Origin: Sphingomonas sp. LY54
GTDB lineage: Bacteria > Pseudomonadota > Alphaproteobacteria > Sphingomonadales > Sphingomonadaceae
Assembly (NCBI RefSeq): GCF_035594035.1
Contig: NZ_CP141588.1
Span: 1,378,501 to 1,442,500, forward strand
Direction: 5' to 3'
DNA length: 64,000 nt
Below the pieces are notes generated by a model, which saw only the letters and a list, made by a program, of their open reading frames with translations, did no database searches and was not told the DNA's origin. Below, one piece after another: positions 36,845 to 47,251 of the stretch. Positions within the stretch are counted from its first letter, which is position 1. Each line of letters starts with the position of its first letter. The position numbers and the translations under genes are program-made.

Positions 36845-37476
36845 ATCTGTTCGGCCGCCTCACCGAAAAGAGTTGGGAGACGCCGGGCGCGGATCCGACG
36901 GCGGACCCCGCTCTCTCCCGTCCCTCGGCGGCGTCGGTCGGCCTCCGGGTCTTTTTCGGGATCGTGACCATGCTCTTCGGCCTCGTGACGATGGCCTATG
37001 TGATGCGGATGGGAACGGTCGCGATGGAGCATGGCCCGGTGAGCGACTGGCGGCCGATGCCGGACCCGCCCTTGCTCTGGATCAACAGCGCGATCCTGAT
37101 CCTCTCGGGCCTCGCCTGGGAAGCGGCCCGCGCCGGCGCGCGGATCGGCCGCGGCCTCTTGCTGTTCGCCGGCGTGGTCGCGGCGGGGCTGCTCGCTCTT
37201 CTCTTCCTCGCCGGCCAGCTCGCGCTCTGGGCGCAATATGCCGCGCGCGGTTATTATGCCGCGGCCAACCCCTCTTATTCCTTTTTCTACCTGATCACCG
37301 GCCTGCACGGGCTTCACCTGCTCGGCGGCCTCTATGTCTGGGGACGGACGGTATCGCGCCTGCTCGCGGGCGCCGACGCCGGAGCGGTGCGCGTGACCGT
37401 CGATCTGTGCGCCGCATATTGGCATTTCCTGCTCGTCATCTGGCTGGTCATGCTGGGGCTGCTGATATCGACCTGA
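36841..37476 (+). CDS. cytochrome c oxidase subunit III, first copy (CoxO-like)
   Basis: Product of 211 residues with about five membrane helices. Subunit III landmarks are LLFLAGQLALWAQYAARGYY, YSFFYLITGLHGLHLLGGL (conserved Tyr/His in TGLHGLH) and CAAYWHFLLVIWLVM. It overlaps subunit I by four bases (ATGA). The N-terminal region is charged and lies in the cytoplasm. A second, longer subunit III follows 18 bp later, as in the coxOP pair of rhizobial alternative oxidases. Confidence 0.9.
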   Translation: MNLFGRLTEKSWETPGADPTADPALSRPSAASVGLRVFFGIVTMLFGLVTMAYVMRMGTVAMEHGPVSDWRPMPDPPLLWINSAILILSGLAWEAARAGARIGRGLLLFAGVVAAGLLALLFLAGQLALWAQYAARGYYAAANPSYSFFYLITGLHGLHLLGGLYVWGRTVSRLLAGADAGAVRVTVDLCAAYWHFLLVIWLVMLGLLIST

Positions 37477-37494
37477 ACCAACGGGAGTGACTGG

Positions 37495-38184
37495 ATGTCG
37501 ACCGTGATTCACCAGGAGGAAGGCGCCGGTCCGCCCGAGGCTCTGCGCGACTTCGCCCGCGACTGGGCCGCCGACCAGGAGGTGTTCCGGCAGGTCCACT
37601 GGGGCAAGGCCATGATGTGGATCTTCCTCCTGTCGGACACCTTCATCTTCTCCTGCTTCCTCACCTCGTACATGACCATGCGTTCGTCGGTGACCGTGCC
37701 CTGGCCCAATCCGAGCGAGGTGTTCGCGCTCACCATCGGCGGCCAGTCGATCCCCTTGATCCTGATCGCGATCATGACCTTCGTCCTCATCAGTTCGTCC
37801 GGCACGATGGCGATGGCGGTGAACTTCGGTTACCGGCGCAACCGCAAGGTCACCGCCGCCCTGATGTTCGCCACCGCCCTGCTCGGCGCGACCTTCGTCG
37901 GCATGCAGGCGTTCGAATGGACGAAGCTGATCCACGAGGGCGTGCGCCCATGGGGTAATCCGATGGGCGCAGCCCAGTTCGGCGCCTCCTTCTTCATGAT
38001 CACCGGCTTCCACGGCCTCCACGTCTCGGCCGGCGTTATCATGCTGCTGATCGTCGCCACCAAGGTGCTGCGCGGCCATTACAACCGCAGCGGCGACTAT
38101 AGCGCGGTCGAGATTGCCGGCCTCTACTGGCATTTCGTCGACCTCGTCTGGGTCTTCATCTTCGCCTTCTTCTACCTGTGGTGA
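37495..38184 (+). CDS. cytochrome c oxidase subunit III, second copy (CoxP-like)
   Basis: Product of 229 residues, about five to seven helices. Motifs: MMWIFLLSDTFIFSCFLTSY, VGMQAFEWTKLIHEGV, MITGFHGLHVSAGVIMLL and AGLYWHFVDLVWVFIFAFFY, the last being the most conserved part of subunit III. It differs strongly from the preceding copy, so the two are not a recent duplication. RBS GGGAGTGA precedes the ATG. Confidence 0.92.
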   Translation: MSTVIHQEEGAGPPEALRDFARDWAADQEVFRQVHWGKAMMWIFLLSDTFIFSCFLTSYMTMRSSVTVPWPNPSEVFALTIGGQSIPLILIAIMTFVLISSSGTMAMAVNFGYRRNRKVTAALMFATALLGATFVGMQAFEWTKLIHEGVRPWGNPMGAAQFGASFFMITGFHGLHVSAGVIMLLIVATKVLRGHYNRSGDYSAVEIAGLYWHFVDLVWVFIFAFFYLW

Positions 38185-38191
38185 GATCGAT

Positions 38192-38566
38192 ATGAACCAC
38201 GAGACCGCTCACCCCGATGCCGCCGCCGCGGCCCATGCGCCGCCCGCGGCAACCGACCACCCGACCCACCCGATCGGCGTCTATCTCAAGGTCTGGGCCT
38301 ATCTGTTCGTGCTGAGCGCGATGTCCTACGCGGTCGATTATTTCGCGCTGCAGGGCGTGCTGCGCTGGGTGCTGATCCTGACCTTCATGGCGCTGAAAGC
38401 GGGGCTGATCGTGGCCATCTTCATGCACATGGCCTGGGAGCGCATGGCCTTGGTCTACGCCATTCTGGTGCCCCCGCTCGCCTTGCTCACCCTGGTCTGG
38501 CTGATGTGGATCGAATCCGATTACACCTTCTGGACCCGCATCCTATTCTTCGACGGGAGCGGCTGA
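38192..38566 (+). CDS. cytochrome c oxidase subunit IV-like protein (CtaF/CyoD type)
   Basis: Product of 124 residues with a His/Ala-rich N-terminus (NHETAHPDAAAAAHAPPAAT) and three membrane helices (YLKVWAYLFVLSAMSYAVDY; LKAGLIVAIFMHMAWERMAL; LTLVWLMWIESDYTF). This is the prokaryotic oxidase subunit IV fold (PF03626). It probably stabilises CuB insertion. Start at 38192, seven bases after the previous stop. Confidence 0.88.
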   Translation: MNHETAHPDAAAAAHAPPAATDHPTHPIGVYLKVWAYLFVLSAMSYAVDYFALQGVLRWVLILTFMALKAGLIVAIFMHMAWERMALVYAILVPPLALLTLVWLMWIESDYTFWTRILFFDGSG

Positions 38567-39252
38567 TGAACCGGTGGCAATGGACCCAGACCGGCGCCGC
38601 TGTGAGCGCCGCCATGTTCGTCGCCGGCGGCAGCTACTGGTTCGCCGGCCAGGTGATGAAGCCGCCTTACCCGGAAGCGCGCGCCTATACGGTGGAAGGC
38701 GTGGCGCCGGTCGATCTCGCCGGTCTCCAGCGCAGCTGGCCGTCGGGGCTGCGGCGGCCCGGCGAGCCGAACGAATTGCGCGGTTACATGGGCTCGATCG
38801 AGAAAGCGGTGCTGCCGATCGGCGCCGGCGCCGGCCCGATCGCGGCCGCGGCGCCGGCCGATCTCGGCACCCTGCTCGCCGCCGCCGATCCCGCCCGCGG
38901 CAAGGGCACGGCGGCGGTCTGCGGCAGCTGCCACACGTTCGATCCCGACGGCGCCAACCGCGTCGGCCCCAATCTGTGGGCGGTGGTCGGGCGCCCGGTC
39001 GGCGGCCATCGCGGTTTCGCCTATTCGCCCGCGATCGTCCGCCATGGCGGAGCCTGGGACTATGCGACGCTCGACCGCTATCTGGCCGGCCCGGCCAAGG
39101 CGATCCCGGGCAACAAGATGGCGTTCAACGGCATCCGCAACCCGCGCGACCGCGCCAACCTCCTCGCCTATCTCGGCACGCTCAACACAACCCCGGCCCC
39201 CTATCCGCCGCCGCAACAAGCAGCCGGCGGCGCACCGGCGGTGACGCGGTGA
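38566..39252 (+). CDS. membrane-anchored cytochrome c of the oxidase operon
   Basis: Product of 228 residues with an uncleaved N-terminal anchor (about 9-28) and one class I cytochrome c domain. Heme attachment is CGSCH at about 119-123, the axial Met lies in PGNKMAFNG near 186, and GPNLWAVVGR matches the usual GPNL loop. The tail is Pro/Ala-rich. It likely feeds electrons into the CuA site of the operon's own oxidase. The start overlaps the previous stop by one base. Confidence 0.93.
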   Translation: MNRWQWTQTGAAVSAAMFVAGGSYWFAGQVMKPPYPEARAYTVEGVAPVDLAGLQRSWPSGLRRPGEPNELRGYMGSIEKAVLPIGAGAGPIAAAAPADLGTLLAAADPARGKGTAAVCGSCHTFDPDGANRVGPNLWAVVGRPVGGHRGFAYSPAIVRHGGAWDYATLDRYLAGPAKAIPGNKMAFNGIRNPRDRANLLAYLGTLNTTPAPYPPPQQAAGGAPAVTR

Positions 39253-39291
39253 GGCGTGCGGTCAGATCCCGCTGAAGACCGTCCGGGAGGT

Positions 39292-39777
39292 TTACTTTCC
39301 AGGCGCCCGCAGGGCGGCTGCAGCGATCTTTCCGTCCTGTTCGGATGTTCCGCCGCTCACGCCAAGCGCTCCGACGATGCGGCCCTGGATCACGATCGGG
39401 ACACCGCCTTCGATCGCTATGGCTCCCGGAAGGCTCAAAACCGCGGTGCGCCCGCCGGCCACGGCATCCGAAAAGGCTTTGGTCGGCCGCTTGAACCGGG
39501 CGGCCGACTTGGCCTTCTCCTGGGCGACGAGTTCCGAGCCATATTGGGTGCCGTCCATCTTCTCGAACAGGACGAGCTGCCCGCCCGGCTCGACGATCGC
39601 GAACGCCATGCTGAACCGCCGCTCGGCCGCGGCCTGGCGCGCGCGGGTGACGATCTCCCGCGCCTGATTCAGCGAGACCGGCGCTCCATATTGGGCCGCC
39701 ATCTGCTGGGCGGGCGCCGGGGATCCGACAAGGCCGAGGCAGCAAATCCAGAGGCCGAGCAAAGGTCGCACTGTCAT
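39292..39777 (-). CDS. secreted GlcG/HbpS-type heme-binding-like protein
   Basis: Product of 161 residues with a signal peptide (MTVRPLLGLWICCLGLVGSPAPA). The GlcG/HbpS fold is recognisable from VSLNQAREIVTRARQAAAER, MAFAIVEPGGQLVLFEKMDG and AIEGGVPIVIQGRIVGALGV, with SGGTSEQDGKIAAAAL at the end. HbpS binds heme and senses redox stress; in many members the ligand is unknown. It ends 39 bp from the convergent oxidase operon. Confidence 0.85.
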   Translation of the reverse strand: MTVRPLLGLWICCLGLVGSPAPAQQMAAQYGAPVSLNQAREIVTRARQAAAERRFSMAFAIVEPGGQLVLFEKMDGTQYGSELVAQEKAKSAARFKRPTKAFSDAVAGGRTAVLSLPGAIAIEGGVPIVIQGRIVGALGVSGGTSEQDGKIAAAALRAPGK

Positions 39778-39881
39778 TCTCCCGCGAGGAAGAGACCGCT
39801 TTACTGTCAGAAAGGTCGACGGGCTACTGCCCGGCTGAGCCCGTCTTCCATTTCAGGCTCGGTCAGGGGAGCCGCGCCGCA

Positions 39882-41534
<1,653 letters not shown>

Positions 41535-41630
41535 TCATGGAGAGGGCGGAATGTCATGGCTATGGTCCTCGCGCTGGATCGCGACTCGATCGTCGCTTCA
41601 CAAGCGGGAGCCAGCGCCACCAATTTGCGA

Positions 41631-41657
41631 TCGGCACTCTCACGCAGAGAGCGGCAA
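41631..41657. promoter_or_regulatory. CIRCE-like inverted repeat (HrcA operator) before groL
   Basis: TCGGCACTC, nine bases, GAGCGGCAA matches the CIRCE consensus (TTAGCACTC-N9-GAGTGCTAA) at 13 of 18 positions with exact spacing. It lies about 140 bases before the groL start and directly downstream of a heat-shock-like promoter, the normal place for HrcA repression. Degenerate, so tentative. Confidence 0.5.
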
Positions 41658-41663
41658 TCCGCT

Positions 41664-41694
41664 TTATGTGGGCCGTCGCGGCCGCACGATCAAG
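41664..41694 (-). promoter_or_regulatory. sigma-32-like heat-shock promoter for groL
   Basis: On the minus strand CTTGAT (41694-41689), 16 bases, then CCCACATAA (41672-41664) resembles the heat-shock sigma consensus CTTGAA - CCCCATnT. Transcription would start at or just before the CIRCE-like repeat and leave a leader of about 150 bases. The rest of 41493-41837 shows no gene. Confidence 0.4.
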
Positions 41695-41837
41695 CGGCAT
41701 ATCCGGCGCGCGTGCGTTGGAGTTGGCCAAATGCGAACGTAGCAGGCTTTGACCTATGTAGGACGCGCGTCCGGCTCACCGATCACGCAATCGGGCAGAA
41801 CGGGGCTCCCGACTACGGAAGCAAGGTCAAGCACGGG

Positions 41838-43514
41838 TCACTGCGCCGCTTCGGCCCGCGCCACTCCGTCGCGGCGCGGGTCGGCGCCGCCGTCGAGCGT
41901 GGCGCCGCGGCGGATGACGCCGTGGAGGCCGGAATCCTCACCGCTGCCGGCAACGACGGTGATCCCGCGCGCCTTCAGGCCCGAGGTCACGGCGGGGGGC
42001 ATCTTGGCGGCCTCGCCGTTGAAAGCGTTGCCGCGCGCCACAAGGTTCGGCAGCGCGATCGCCTGCTGCATCGAGAGGTCCCAGTCGACCAGGCCGACCA
42101 GCGTCTTGCCGACATAGCCGAGGATCGCATTGCCGCCGGGCGAGCCGAGCGCTGCGGCGAAGCGGCCTTGCGCATCGAGCGCGATCAGCGGCGTCATCGA
42201 CGAGCGCGGGCGCTTGCCCGGCGCGATCGCGTTCGGACCCTCGGGGCGCAGCGAGAAATCGGTCATCTGGTTGTTGAGGAAGAAACCGTCGACCATCCGG
42301 CCGGAGCCGAAGAAGGATTCGACGGTGGTCGTCATCGACACCGCGTTGCCGCGCGCATCGACGACCACGAAATGCGAGGTGCCGGCGGGCTCTTGGGTGG
42401 CGTCGGCGCCGGTCGGCGCGATGCCGGCGCGCGGCGCGGGGCCGGCCGCAGGCCCGATCAGCGCGGCGCGACCGGCGACATAGGAAGGATCGAGCATTGC
42501 CTTGACCGGCACGTTCACGAAGGCAGGGTCGCCGACGAGCGCATCGCGGTCGGCATACATCAGCCGGCTCGCCTCGGCGAACAGGAACCAGGCCTGGGGA
42601 TCGTTCGGGCCGCGATCGGCGATGTCGGTACGCTCGAGGATGGCGAGCATCTGGAGCAGCCCGACACCGCTCGCGGGCGGCGGCGGCGTGCAGACGAGCA
42701 GCAATCGGTAGGTGCCGCACAGGGGTTCGCGCGCCACCGGCGTGTAGCCGGCAAGGTCAGCCAAGGTCATCGAGCCCGGCAGCGGCCCCGTCCTGGTCCG
42801 TGCCACGATCCGCTCGGCCGTCGGGCCGCGATAGAAGGCGTCGGAGCCCTCCTCGGCGAGACGGCGGACGAAGGCGGCGTAGGCCGGATTGCGGATCGTG
42901 TCGCCGGCGCGGGCGCCCCTGAAATAAGCGGTGACGTCGGGCGCTTTCGCCTGCGGGGAATCGCCGTGGATGAACCGCTCGAGCCGCTTGGTGACGGTGA
43001 AGCCCTGCTCCGCCCGCTGCGCCGTGGTTTCGAACAAAGCGGCCCAGGGGAGCGCGCCTTTCTCGTCATGCGCCTTCTTGAGCATCGCGACGACGCCGGG
43101 GACGCCCGTCGCCCGGCCCGAAAGCATGGCGGTCGCGCGCGACACCGGCTTGCCGTCGGCGCCGAGGAACATGTCCGGCGTCGCCGCCGCCGGCGCGGTC
43201 TCCCGCCCGTCGAGGACGCTGACCTTGCCCTCCGCCGCGTCGAAATGGACCAGGAATGCGCCGCCGCCGAGGCCCGAGCTTTGCGGCTCGACCAGGCTCA
43301 GCATCGCCTGCACCGCCACCGCGGCGTCGACCGCGCTGCCGCCCTTGCGGAGCACGTCCATCCCGGCCTCGGCAGCGAGCGGATGCGCGGCCGCGACGAA
43401 AATCTGGGATTGCGGCTGCGGTTGCGGCTGGCGCTCCGGAACGCTGGCACAGGCGGCCAGGGCGAGGGAGGCGAGGACAGCGGGGAGGAGCGCAAGGCGG
43501 CGAAGGATCATCAT
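41838..43514 (-). CDS. ggt: gamma-glutamyltransferase lipoprotein
   Basis: Product of 558 residues. A signal sequence ends in lipobox LAAC (Cys about 22), so it is anchored in the envelope. GGT cleaves gamma-glutamyl bonds (glutathione and gamma-Glu peptides). The precursor is cut autocatalytically before Thr of AGTSHFVVVD, Thr at about 379. The large subunit shows AAHPLAAEAGMDVLRKGGSA and the Arg of LDGRETAP; the small subunit shows NNQMTDF, and its PRSSMTPLI and GSPGGNAI loops bind glutamate. All key residues are present. It is divergent to nothing nearby; the next TonB receptor ends 170 bp upstream of its start. Confidence 0.95.
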   Translation of the reverse strand: MMILRRLALLPAVLASLALAACASVPERQPQPQPQSQIFVAAAHPLAAEAGMDVLRKGGSAVDAAVAVQAMLSLVEPQSSGLGGGAFLVHFDAAEGKVSVLDGRETAPAAATPDMFLGADGKPVSRATAMLSGRATGVPGVVAMLKKAHDEKGALPWAALFETTAQRAEQGFTVTKRLERFIHGDSPQAKAPDVTAYFRGARAGDTIRNPAYAAFVRRLAEEGSDAFYRGPTAERIVARTRTGPLPGSMTLADLAGYTPVAREPLCGTYRLLLVCTPPPPASGVGLLQMLAILERTDIADRGPNDPQAWFLFAEASRLMYADRDALVGDPAFVNVPVKAMLDPSYVAGRAALIGPAAGPAPRAGIAPTGADATQEPAGTSHFVVVDARGNAVSMTTTVESFFGSGRMVDGFFLNNQMTDFSLRPEGPNAIAPGKRPRSSMTPLIALDAQGRFAAALGSPGGNAILGYVGKTLVGLVDWDLSMQQAIALPNLVARGNAFNGEAAKMPPAVTSGLKARGITVVAGSGEDSGLHGVIRRGATLDGGADPRRDGVARAEAAQ

Positions 43515-43646
43515 GTCCAGAAACCATTAGGCGTGTTGGTGCGCAAACGGCAAATCACGGCGCCGCGCGCACCTGGATTGAAGAGGCGCGCGCGGCACCG
43601 TGGAGAAGCCGACCAATTACACCACTCAGGACGGCCGCTCATGAAC

Positions 43647-43678
43647 GGCGGCCCAGGCAAGGGAGTGCCCGGGCCGCC
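43647..43678 (-). terminator. hairpin downstream of the TonB-dependent receptor
   Basis: On the minus strand GGCGGCCCGGGC and GCCTGGGCCGCC pair over twelve positions (one G-U) around an eight-base loop, just after the receptor stop. No T-run follows, so termination efficiency is doubtful. Confidence 0.4.
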
Positions 43679-43684
43679 CGCTCA

Positions 43685-46600
43685 TCAGAAGCGGTTGCGG
43701 ATCGATGCGTAGATCACGCGGCCATTGTTGTTGTAGAGGCTGCCGAGATAACCGAGCGTGGCATCGGCCAGCGGCGGAAGGTTGTTGAAGATATTCCGCA
43801 CGCCGATCCGCAGCCGCGTACCGTCCAGCGAACCCTTCGTGTCGACGACATATTGCAGATAGAGGTTATGCGTCGAATGGTCGCTCACCCGGAAGCGGGA
43901 GCCATCCGGCAGGACCGCGCTGGTGTCCACCACGCTGCCGACATAGCTGCCGAAATAGCCCGCGCCGAACTGACCGAGACGCCAGGTGATCGACGCCGAC
44001 CCGCGCCACGCCGGCCGCGCATTCTGACGAACGAGGTCTTCGGCACCGGTGATGCGGATCTGCGAGCTGATCGTTCCCGCCGCCTGACCGTCAAGCAGCC
44101 GCTGGTGAAGCTCGCTCGGCTCCTGGTAGAATTTCAGGAGATGGGCGGCGTTCACGCGGAAGCTGAAAGTGCCGATCGGCGTCTCCCGCAGCCGGTAATA
44201 GGCGCCGACATCCACGCCTTGGACGGTCCGCGGATTGAGGTTCATGTAGTGGTCGGCGACATGCATGACGCGGCCGACCGGCGCGAGCCCCGTGCCGTCG
44301 AAGAGAGCGATCTCCTCCGGCGTCGGATCGGCGCGGACGACGTTCGGGTTGAAGCTGCCTTCGGCGCGCATCAAGTAATCGAGGGTCAGTGCGTTGTTGT
44401 CGCCGAAGATGCCGATCAGGTCCTTCTGCTTGATCTGCCAGAAATCGGCGGTCAGCGTCAGCCGCCCGAAAGCGTCGGGCAGCGGCGGCTGCGCCGTGAT
44501 GCCGATCGTCAGATTCTCGGACCTCTCGGGTTTCAGGTCGCGGCTGCCCGAGCGCTGGCTGACCGACGTGAAGCTCCGGCCGCAATTGGCGATATTGCTG
44601 ATCCGGCCGGCGCGGAGGTCGGCCTCGCAACGGACCCAGTCGGTGCGGCCGTTGGCGCGTTCGATGCCGTTCTCGAAAAGCTGCGGCAGGCCCGGCGCGC
44701 GGAACCCCTGCGACCATGCACCGCGGACCTGCAGCCACGGGATCGGATGATAGGACAAAGCGATCTTGGGCGTCGCGACCGTGCCGAAGCCGTCGTAGCT
44801 CTCGACGCGGCCGGCCAGTTGCATGTTTAGCGAGTGTACGCCGGGGACGTTCATCCGCGGCGAAACGAGCGGAACGGCGAGCTCGGCGAAACCCGAATAG
44901 ACGTCGCGCGAACCGGACGAATCCGGAGTGGGGCTCGCGCCCATCACGTCGCTGCCGTTCGAGCTGCCATCCAGCGCGGTGAACACGATCGTGCCGTCGA
45001 AACGGTCATCCCGGTCATCCGAGAACGTCTCGTGCCGGAACTCGACGCCTGCCGCCATGCCGACCCGCCCGGCCGGCAGGTTGAACAGATCGTTCCTGGA
45101 GACCTTGAAGTCGGCCATGGTGAGCGACGTCGTGTTGATCCGCGAAGTATCGACGATGAAGCTGTCGATGATCGACTGATGGTTCGGCGTGGAATCAAGG
45201 GATCCGGGATTGAGCGGATCGCCGCCGTTGAACGGGTTATAGCCGGTCCAATCGGTCCGCGAGAGCGCCTCCTGGAACTTGGTCAGACTGATCGTCTCCA
45301 TCGTGTCGTTGGTGCGGGCGCGCGAGTAAAGCGCAGCCGTTTCCCAGTCGAACCCGGCCGTCTCGCCGCGCAAACCGCCGAGGAAGCGCGTAGTTGCGTT
45401 CTTGACGTTGATCTTCAGGGGGCCGGCATCCACCGGGCGATAGTCGCGAAGCTCAAGCGGCACACCACTGGTCAAGACGCCCGTCAGACCCGGAATCCGG
45501 TTCGGGCTGCCGACCGGTCCCATCGGATTCCAGTAGGCCTGGACCGGAATGATCAGTCGCTGGCTCGAGAGGGCGGTCTCCTGTTCTCGCTGCGAATTGA
45601 AGTCGGAGCCATAATAGCCGACCTCACCGAAGAGCTCGACGCCGCTCTCAAATTCGTGATTGACGAACCCGAACAGGTTGAGACGCTCGTTGCCGCCGCT
45701 GATCATCCGCTCGGCATTACTGTTATACTTGACGTTGGCGTCGGACCCGAGCGTCGCCAGGGTGCTGTTGTCGTAGCATACGCCATTGCCGGCCGGAGCA
45801 ACGCACCCGCCGTTGATCGCCGGCTGCACGTGGAAGAGCCCGCTGGTCGTGAGCTGCTCGCCGTTGACGTAGGCCGTCGTGGTCGAGGGGGCGTAGGTCA
45901 AAGTCAGGCGCTGGAACTCGCCCCAGGGCGTGTCCAACGACCGATTGTCGAACGCGCTCATGCCTTCGAACGGCGTGCCCTCCAGCAGCGGCCGGAGGTC
46001 GCGCGAACGCGAGTTCTTACGCTCGTGCGCCCAGAGCGGGTCGCGCTTGTTGTATGACCCGAACACCGAGATGTTCGTCTTACCGTCGTTGAAGGTGTTG
46101 CCGCCCTCGAACGAAACTCGGTAGGATTCCTGATCGGAATCCTCGGTGAGGCTTACCTGGGCACTGATCGCGAGGCTGTTCAGGTTCTTCTTGAGGACGG
46201 TATTGACCACGCCGGCAACCGCATCGGAGCCGTAGATGGCGGCAGCGCCGTCGAGCAGCACCTCGACCCGGCGCACGCCCATGACCGGGATCGCATTGGT
46301 GTTGACGCTCTGCACCGGCACCAGATTCTCGGTTTGCGTGCCCGGGTGGAGTACCATGCGGCGACCGTTGAGCAGCACAAGAGTGTTGCCGGTGCCGAGC
46401 GCGCGCAGGTTGATCGACGCGACGTCGCCGCGGGCATCGTTGCTGCCGCCAACGTCCTGGGTCTCGTTGAAGTTGACGTCGCCCGCCTGGGCGATCGCCC
46501 GGAACAGGTCGTCGCCATTCTCGGCCGCGACCGAATCGATGTCGTTCTCGTCGAGGATCGTGACCGGCAGCGCACCGGAGACGTCGACGCCCTTGATGTG

Positions 46601-46780
46601 GCTGCCGACGACGACGATTTCTTCATTGGGATTGGCCGAGCCCGGAGCGTCCGTCCGGCTAAGGTTGACGGCATCCTCCTGGGCGGCGTCGGCGTCCTGC
46701 GCCTCGGTCTGTGCGGCGGCCGCGGTTGCCATCAACGACACTCCGCCCAACAGCGTGGCGGCCCAAGTCAATTTCCTCAT
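43685..46780 (-). CDS. TonB-dependent receptor
   Basis: Product of 1031 residues. Signal peptide (MRKLTWAATLLGGVSLMATA, cleavage near AAA-QT), then a TonB box-like stretch (NEEIVVVGSHIKG) and a plug domain with NLRALGTGNTLVLLNGRRMV and EVLLDGAAAIYGSDAVAGVV. A long β-barrel ends in the aromatic residue of YASIRNRF. It belongs to the large sphingomonad group for peptide, sugar or plant-compound uptake; the ligand is unknown. ATG 46780 has AGGAGGGG upstream; further upstream codons lack a signal. It diverges from the amidohydrolase-like gene. Confidence 0.93.
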   Translation of the reverse strand: MRKLTWAATLLGGVSLMATAAAAQTEAQDADAAQEDAVNLSRTDAPGSANPNEEIVVVGSHIKGVDVSGALPVTILDENDIDSVAAENGDDLFRAIAQAGDVNFNETQDVGGSNDARGDVASINLRALGTGNTLVLLNGRRMVLHPGTQTENLVPVQSVNTNAIPVMGVRRVEVLLDGAAAIYGSDAVAGVVNTVLKKNLNSLAISAQVSLTEDSDQESYRVSFEGGNTFNDGKTNISVFGSYNKRDPLWAHERKNSRSRDLRPLLEGTPFEGMSAFDNRSLDTPWGEFQRLTLTYAPSTTTAYVNGEQLTTSGLFHVQPAINGGCVAPAGNGVCYDNSTLATLGSDANVKYNSNAERMISGGNERLNLFGFVNHEFESGVELFGEVGYYGSDFNSQREQETALSSQRLIIPVQAYWNPMGPVGSPNRIPGLTGVLTSGVPLELRDYRPVDAGPLKINVKNATTRFLGGLRGETAGFDWETAALYSRARTNDTMETISLTKFQEALSRTDWTGYNPFNGGDPLNPGSLDSTPNHQSIIDSFIVDTSRINTTSLTMADFKVSRNDLFNLPAGRVGMAAGVEFRHETFSDDRDDRFDGTIVFTALDGSSNGSDVMGASPTPDSSGSRDVYSGFAELAVPLVSPRMNVPGVHSLNMQLAGRVESYDGFGTVATPKIALSYHPIPWLQVRGAWSQGFRAPGLPQLFENGIERANGRTDWVRCEADLRAGRISNIANCGRSFTSVSQRSGSRDLKPERSENLTIGITAQPPLPDAFGRLTLTADFWQIKQKDLIGIFGDNNALTLDYLMRAEGSFNPNVVRADPTPEEIALFDGTGLAPVGRVMHVADHYMNLNPRTVQGVDVGAYYRLRETPIGTFSFRVNAAHLLKFYQEPSELHQRLLDGQAAGTISSQIRITGAEDLVRQNARPAWRGSASITWRLGQFGAGYFGSYVGSVVDTSAVLPDGSRFRVSDHSTHNLYLQYVVDTKGSLDGTRLRIGVRNIFNNLPPLADATLGYLGSLYNNNGRVIYASIRNRF

Positions 46781-47251
46781 AATGTCCCCTCCTGTTGTGG
46801 CCGCACATGCGCCCGTCCCGGTTTGCAAGGCATGCCGGCCCCTGCTGGGGCACGGCCTCCGCGCAACCGGTCTTGTTTGAGGGTGATCCTATTCAAGCGC
46901 CTGCTCGGCGCCTCCACGAAGAGTTAGAGCAGGCATAGAAGGGGGCTATGGATAGTTCATGCCGAGCCCAGGGGGGGCACGGCACCGGCGATGCTTCTTA
47001 TCCCGTAATGGGCGGTCCGAAGCCGCGAGCTACGCGACATCTCCTTGATCAACGTGCTTCTGAGCCGCCGCGGGATATTTCGACGATCCCCGGTGCCATC
47101 ACGCTGCGCCCATAGTGCGGGGCTATACATCCCGTCCCGATTTTCTCTTGTTCGGACTCCCCGGAGGCCAACTATCCGGACTAACCGTCTCGTCCCTCCG
47201 GACGCTGAGGCGGCGCCATAGAAATAGAACAAAACAGACGGGGAGTGGGTG
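46781..47251. other. gene-free divergent control region
   Basis: About 470 bases between the TonB receptor and the amidohydrolase-like gene. I see no credible gene and no known riboswitch. Notable are AT-richer patches at about 47145-47160 and 47215-47235, the latter just before the plus-strand gene, and several short GC-rich inverted repeats. It must contain at least two promoters, which I cannot place with confidence. Confidence 0.4.
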
